Origin: Mesorhizobium sp. Z1-4
Lineage (GTDB): Bacteria; Pseudomonadota; Alphaproteobacteria; Rhizobiales; Rhizobiaceae
Length of the DNA: 64,000 bases
NCBI RefSeq assembly: GCF_004000235.1
Contig: NZ_RCIO01000006.1
Span: 62,001-126,000, forward strand
Reading direction: 5' to 3'
The notes under the pieces were generated by a model. It was not told where the DNA came from. It worked only from the letters and a program-made list of their open reading frames with translations, and did not search any database. The translations under genes and the position numbers were made by a program. Positions 60,575 to 64,000 of this stretch are shown in pieces (within the stretch, counting starts at the first letter, position 1; each line of letters begins with the position of its first letter).

Positions 60575-61078
60575 ATGCGCCGGCTCGCGGCCTACCTCGC
60601 AATATTACCGTCCACTCTGCTTCTGGCGGCGTCGCTGTACGGAACGCTCGCCTTGGCGCAGGGCGGGCAGCCTATGCTGCTGCCGGTCGATCCCGCACCG
60701 CTGATCATCGAAACGCAGTCGGGCCCACGCAGCTTCTCGGTGGAGATTGCGGACGAGGGTTCGGAACGTGCGCGCGGGCTCATGTATCGCCAGAATCTGC
60801 CGGAAACGCGCGGCATGCTGTTCGTATTCGAAAACACGCGGCGTGTGGCATTCTGGATGAAGAACACACCCCTGCCGCTCGACCTCATCTTTATCGGTGA
60901 GGACGGGAAAGTGAGCACGGTCGGGCAGGGCGAACCGTTCTCGGAGGCGCCCATCGCCGCCGCCGGTCCGGTGCGTTTTGTGCTCGAAGTACACCAGGGC
61001 ACCGCCGCAGGGCTCGGCGTTGCGCCGGGCGACAGGTTGCACCACCCGATAATCGACGCTATCGCAGAGGCCAGATAA
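60575..61078 (+). CDS. DUF192 secreted protein
   Basis: 167 residues with a signal peptide (cleavage near ALA/Q, residue 28). ERARGLMYRQNLPETRGMLFVFE, AFWMKNTPLPLDLIFIG and VLEVHQGTAAGLGVAPGD are DUF192 (YcsI-like fold) marks. The family is widespread and small; its role is unknown. It follows the cold-shock gene by 26 bp and is probably co-transcribed. Confidence 0.88.
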   Translation: MRRLAAYLAILPSTLLLAASLYGTLALAQGGQPMLLPVDPAPLIIETQSGPRSFSVEIADEGSERARGLMYRQNLPETRGMLFVFENTRRVAFWMKNTPLPLDLIFIGEDGKVSTVGQGEPFSEAPIAAAGPVRFVLEVHQGTAAGLGVAPGDRLHHPIIDAIAEAR

Positions 61079-61106
61079 CCGTCATCTGCGGGAGCGTTAC
61101 TTCGGA

Positions 61107-61862
61107 ATGGAATCGTTTTCCAATGAGGGGTTCGATCTCGCATATCAGCAGAAGGGAGAGGGTGATCCGGTTCTTCTCCTGCACGGCTTCGGATCGAGTT
61201 CTTTCGTAAACTGGGTCAATCCCGGCTGGTTCAAGACACTGACGGAAGCAGGCTACCGCGTGATCGCGTTCGATCACCGCGGCCACGGTCAGTCGTCGCT
61301 CAGCTATGAGACCAGGGACTACACGCCAAGCCGCATGGCCGCCGATGCAGCTGCGCTGCTCGACCATCTCGAAATTCCCCGCGCGCACGTCATGGGATAT
61401 TCGATGGGCGCCCGCGTTGCGGCGTTCATGGCACTGGAACATCCGAAGCATGTGGCCACGGTGATTTTCGGCGGCCTGGGCATCGGCATGGTGAAGGGGC
61501 TTGGCGACTGGGATCAAATCGCCGATGCGCTTCTGGCGACCGACCCGGCCACGATCACTCATCCGCGGGCGCAGATGTTTAGGGCATTTGCCGATCAGAC
61601 CCGCAGCGACCGCCGGGCGCTCGCTGCATGCATTGAATCATCGCGCCAGCTCATTGCCCCGGACAGGATTGCCGAAATCGCACAGCCGGCGCTCGTTGCG
61701 GTCGGCACAACCGACGACATCGCCGGTGAGCCCGGGCCGCTGGCCGATCTCATGCCGAACGCCACGGCGTTTGCCATCGAGGGCCGCGATCATATGCAGT
61801 CGGTCGGCGACCGCAGCTTCAAGGCCCGCGTTCTCCAATTCCTGATGGAGCATCCCCTTTGA
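61107..61862 (+). CDS. alpha/beta-fold hydrolase
   Basis: 251 residues. LLLHGFGSSS (oxyanion loop), FDHRGHGQSS, MGYSMGARVAAFMA (nucleophile serine), an acid in VGTTDDIAGEPGPL and EGRDHMQSV (His) make a full triad. It belongs to the epoxide-hydrolase/lactonase-like group, with no clear substrate. The gene overlaps the TTG start of the next hydrolase, so the two are coupled. Confidence 0.85.
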   Translation: MESFSNEGFDLAYQQKGEGDPVLLLHGFGSSSFVNWVNPGWFKTLTEAGYRVIAFDHRGHGQSSLSYETRDYTPSRMAADAAALLDHLEIPRAHVMGYSMGARVAAFMALEHPKHVATVIFGGLGIGMVKGLGDWDQIADALLATDPATITHPRAQMFRAFADQTRSDRRALAACIESSRQLIAPDRIAEIAQPALVAVGTTDDIAGEPGPLADLMPNATAFAIEGRDHMQSVGDRSFKARVLQFLMEHPL

Positions 61863-62728
61863 TATCAAGACAGACACTGACATTCCAGGGTGCGGAGGGA
61901 AACGCACTCCGCGCCGATCTCTGGGATGGCGGTGGTCATCCGGTAATCTTTCTGCATGGCGGCGGCCAAACGCGCCGTGCCTGGGACAAGACTGCCCGTC
62001 AGGTTGCCGTCAATGGCATGCGCGCCATCACCGTCGATCTGCGAGGCCATGGCGAGAGCGCGTGGGTCGAGAGCGGCAATTACACCTTCATGGACTATGC
62101 CGGGGATGTCGCGGCAGTTGTTAGGCAGGTGGAAGCGAAATTCCACGCGCGCCCGTCCAATGTCGGCGCGTCTTTGGGCGGGCTTTCGTCACTGGCTGCG
62201 GAACTTCGTCTCGGGCCGTTGCTCGAAACGCTCGTTCTGGTGGACATCACGCCGCGCATGAACCCGGAGGGCGTGGCCAAGATCCAGGGCTTCATGGGCG
62301 AGAACATGGATGAAGGCTTCGCAACGCTCGAAGACGCGGCGGATGCCATTGCCGCCTATCTTCCGCACCGCAAGCGTCCTTCGTCGCTGGAAGGCCTGCG
62401 CAAGAATCTGCGGCACGGCGAGGACGGCCGCTACCGCTGGCATTGGGACCCCGAGTTTGTGCGCGGCGAGCGCAACATCAATCTGGGGGTAGCCGAGTTC
62501 ATGGCACAGTTGCTCGACAATTTGCCCAAGCTGGTCATCCCATCGCTGCTGGTGCGCGGCATGCAGTCCGAGCTGGTTGGCGAAGAAGAAGCGCGCGAGT
62601 TCGTCGACCTCGCGCAGGCAGCCTCCTATGTCGACGTCAGCGGCGCCGGGCATATGGTCGCCGGGGACCGCAATGACGTGTTCTCCGAAGCTGTGCTCGA
62701 GTTTCTGACCGGGCGCGCAGCCGCCTAG
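61859..62728 (+). CDS. alpha/beta-fold hydrolase
   Basis: 289 residues from a TTG at 61859 that overlaps the upstream stop. FLHGGGQTRRAWDK, VDLRGHGESAW, VGASLGGLSSLAAE (nucleophile serine) and GAGHMVAGDRND (His) give the fold and most of the triad. It is distinct from the previous gene (low similarity by eye), so this is not a recent duplication. It shares a CTAG stop with the convergent DNA glycosylase. Confidence 0.85.
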   Translation: MISRQTLTFQGAEGNALRADLWDGGGHPVIFLHGGGQTRRAWDKTARQVAVNGMRAITVDLRGHGESAWVESGNYTFMDYAGDVAAVVRQVEAKFHARPSNVGASLGGLSSLAAELRLGPLLETLVLVDITPRMNPEGVAKIQGFMGENMDEGFATLEDAADAIAAYLPHRKRPSSLEGLRKNLRHGEDGRYRWHWDPEFVRGERNINLGVAEFMAQLLDNLPKLVIPSLLVRGMQSELVGEEEAREFVDLAQAASYVDVSGAGHMVAGDRNDVFSEAVLEFLTGRAAA

Positions 62729-63930
62729 TCGTCCGGGTGGTCGGCGCAGAACCAGCCCGGTTCGAAGCTGACCTGACTGACGCCTGAGAAGCGCCGCATC
62801 CGTTCGAGCTCCGCCTCGATGTCGTTGCGCAGCGCATTTGAGGCGCGCACGCCGGGTTCCTTCCAGAACGCCCTGACGGCAAGCACGTCCTGATCGCGGT
62901 TTGCCTTCATGTCGATACGGCCGACAATGCGGTCGCCGCGCATGACGGGAAAAACATAATAGCCATAGCGCCGCTTGGCTTCCGGCACGAAAATCTCGAT
63001 CCGGTAGAAAAAGCCGAACAGCCGCTCGGTCCGGTTGCGGTTTCTGAGCAGCGGGTCGAACGGGCTGAGGATACGAACGCGGCTGGGCGGTTCTGGAATG
63101 CTGTCGAGAACGTTCTCGTGCTCGGCCAGGATAAAACTCGGTGCAGGCCGCCCGCCGGCCATCGTCTCGGCCTTGACCGGGATCAGCTCGCTTTTGTGGG
63201 CTCTGATCCATTCCTCGACATCTGCCGGAGACAGCAAGTCCCAAAACGCGGCGATTTCGCCGCGGCTGGCCATGCCGAGCCGCTTAAGGGCGTCGCGGCA
63301 CGCCCAGTCGACGAATTCGTCGTGGTCTACCCGCCTTGTCCAGTGTTCGGCCGGTATCACCCGTTCGGAAAGGTCATAGACTTTCTGAAAGCCTTCGCGG
63401 CGGGTGATCGCCAGTTCGCCCGTCTGCCAGAGATATTCGAGCGCCGCCTTGGCCGGATGCCAGTCCCACCAGCCGGTGTTGGGCTTGTCGCCTTCGAAAT
63501 CGCGCGCCATCGCCGGTCCCTTCACCGCCACACGTTCGCGCACGGCGTCTATGTCGCGGTCGAAACCTTCATTGTTGAAATGGCCTCTCCAGCGTTCGCG
63601 CAACCGCGCCTTCTGCTTTTCGAAGCGATGCCGCCAATAGGGGAAAAACGCCGACGGGATGATCGAGGCGTCATGCGTCCAGTTTTCAAACAGGAGCCGG
63701 TCTTTCTCGATCAGCGCGGAGAGATGGCTCTTGCGGTAGGTCTGGCTGCGCGAGAACAGGATATGGTGATGCGCACGTTCGACGACCTGGATGCTGTCGA
63801 CCTGTACGTAGCCCAGGCCGGTGATGGCGTCCGCCAGCCCGTCCTTGCCGAGCATGCGGCCGGGATCTCGGCAAAGCCCCTGTCTGGAAATGAACAGACG
63901 CCGTGCGTCCGCATTTGAGATCATGCGCAT
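62725..63930 (-). CDS. YcaQ/AlkX-type winged-helix DNA glycosylase
   Basis: 401 residues. N-terminal ARRLFISRQGL and YVQVDSIQVVERAHHHILFSR place it in the YcaQ family (HTH_42). These enzymes release alkylated bases and unhook interstrand crosslinks; the QxD in VQVDSI is the catalytic motif of the AlkX/YcaQ branch. Winged-helix segments follow, with WWDWHPAKAALEYLWQTGELAI and a late RVRILSPFDPLLRNRNRTERLFGF. The start is ATG 63930 or 63924. Confidence 0.9.
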   Translation of the reverse strand: MRMISNADARRLFISRQGLCRDPGRMLGKDGLADAITGLGYVQVDSIQVVERAHHHILFSRSQTYRKSHLSALIEKDRLLFENWTHDASIIPSAFFPYWRHRFEKQKARLRERWRGHFNNEGFDRDIDAVRERVAVKGPAMARDFEGDKPNTGWWDWHPAKAALEYLWQTGELAITRREGFQKVYDLSERVIPAEHWTRRVDHDEFVDWACRDALKRLGMASRGEIAAFWDLLSPADVEEWIRAHKSELIPVKAETMAGGRPAPSFILAEHENVLDSIPEPPSRVRILSPFDPLLRNRNRTERLFGFFYRIEIFVPEAKRRYGYYVFPVMRGDRIVGRIDMKANRDQDVLAVRAFWKEPGVRASNALRNDIEAELERMRRFSGVSQVSFEPGWFCADHPDD

Positions 63931-64000
63931 GAGCGATCCCTGAAGGATTCGGATATCGGATTTCCACCCGAATCCTGCGGGGATTTCAATGTGCGCGCCG
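63931..64000. other. end of window, upstream of ycaQ-like gene
   Basis: No gene can be assigned in the last 70 bp. They contain a 9-bp inverted repeat (AGGATTCGG at 63944-63952, CCGAATCCT at 63968-63976, 15-bp spacer), 13 bp upstream of the glycosylase start, which could be an operator or chance. Confidence 0.4.

Overview
The window looks like a chromosomal core segment of an alphaproteobacterium of the order Hyphomicrobiales (Rhizobiales), most like the Phyllobacteriaceae/Mesorhizobium-Brucella neighbourhood. The grounds are high GC, CckA with a perfect CtrA box beside it, a tandem cold-shock-domain protein, ATPase inhibitor zeta (DUF1476), an RNase E with an acidic insertion inside its S1 domain and a terminal GWW motif, a single-cysteine DksA, and the order dsbA-aroQ-accB-accC-aat. 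The genus cannot be fixed from sequence alone. There is no prophage, insertion sequence, CRISPR array, rRNA or tRNA gene that I can see.

Layout. 1-1 kb: end of rpsD, a strong terminator, ttcA. 1-8.3 kb (minus): an MFS pump, then grxD / a basic 88-residue protein / bolA, and the purine run purC-purS-purQ-lipoprotein-Pr6Pr membrane protein-purL, in which the last five genes are joined by GTGA/ATGA overlaps. 8.5-11.2 kb (mostly plus): ATPase inhibitor zeta, an HpcH/HpaI aldolase, a two-domain VOC dioxygenase, and opposite them an RBBP9-like hydrolase that has lost its nucleophile serine. 11.2-16.7 kb (minus): a VapBC-type toxin-antitoxin pair, purB, a membrane protein, a DUF2259 secreted protein, a P1-family aminopeptidase and an orphan LivK-like binding protein.

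16.8-22.2 kb (plus): flavin reductase, CoxD-like AAA+ ATPase, CoxE-like VWA protein, two XdhC-type proteins and a molybdopterin-binding/MocA-like fusion. This is a complete-looking maturation set for a xanthine-dehydrogenase-family enzyme, but no hydroxylase subunits lie nearby. 22.2-26.7 kb: secreted hydrolase, DUF1330, DUF1176, a J-domain-like protein and a MATE pump. 26.8-35 kb: pyrG, the aat-accC-accB-aroQ-dsbA-M48 protease block and an aminotransferase.

35-45.6 kb: rne, then amiC and mrcA (cell-wall cleavage and synthesis), prfB with an intact programmed +1 frameshift, an M23 peptidase and a BCP peroxiredoxin. 45.6-52.8 kb: a giant AsmA-like envelope protein, a small secreted protein and the YcjF/YcjX pair, then SixA. 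53-57.6 kb: dksA with a good promoter and terminator, a FliO-like protein, cckA and, behind the CtrA box, a small cysteine-rich exported protein. 57.6-64 kb: pccB, gloA, tandem cold-shock protein, DUF192, two alpha/beta hydrolases and a YcaQ-type DNA glycosylase.

Most genes are housekeeping. The parts that deserve a second look are the CtrA box next to cckA, the antitoxin with no ordinary start codon under a 13-bp palindrome, the purQ-lipoprotein-membrane protein-purL coupling, the basic protein between bolA and grxD, the orphan molybdenum-hydroxylase maturation cassette, and the serine-less RBBP9-like protein.
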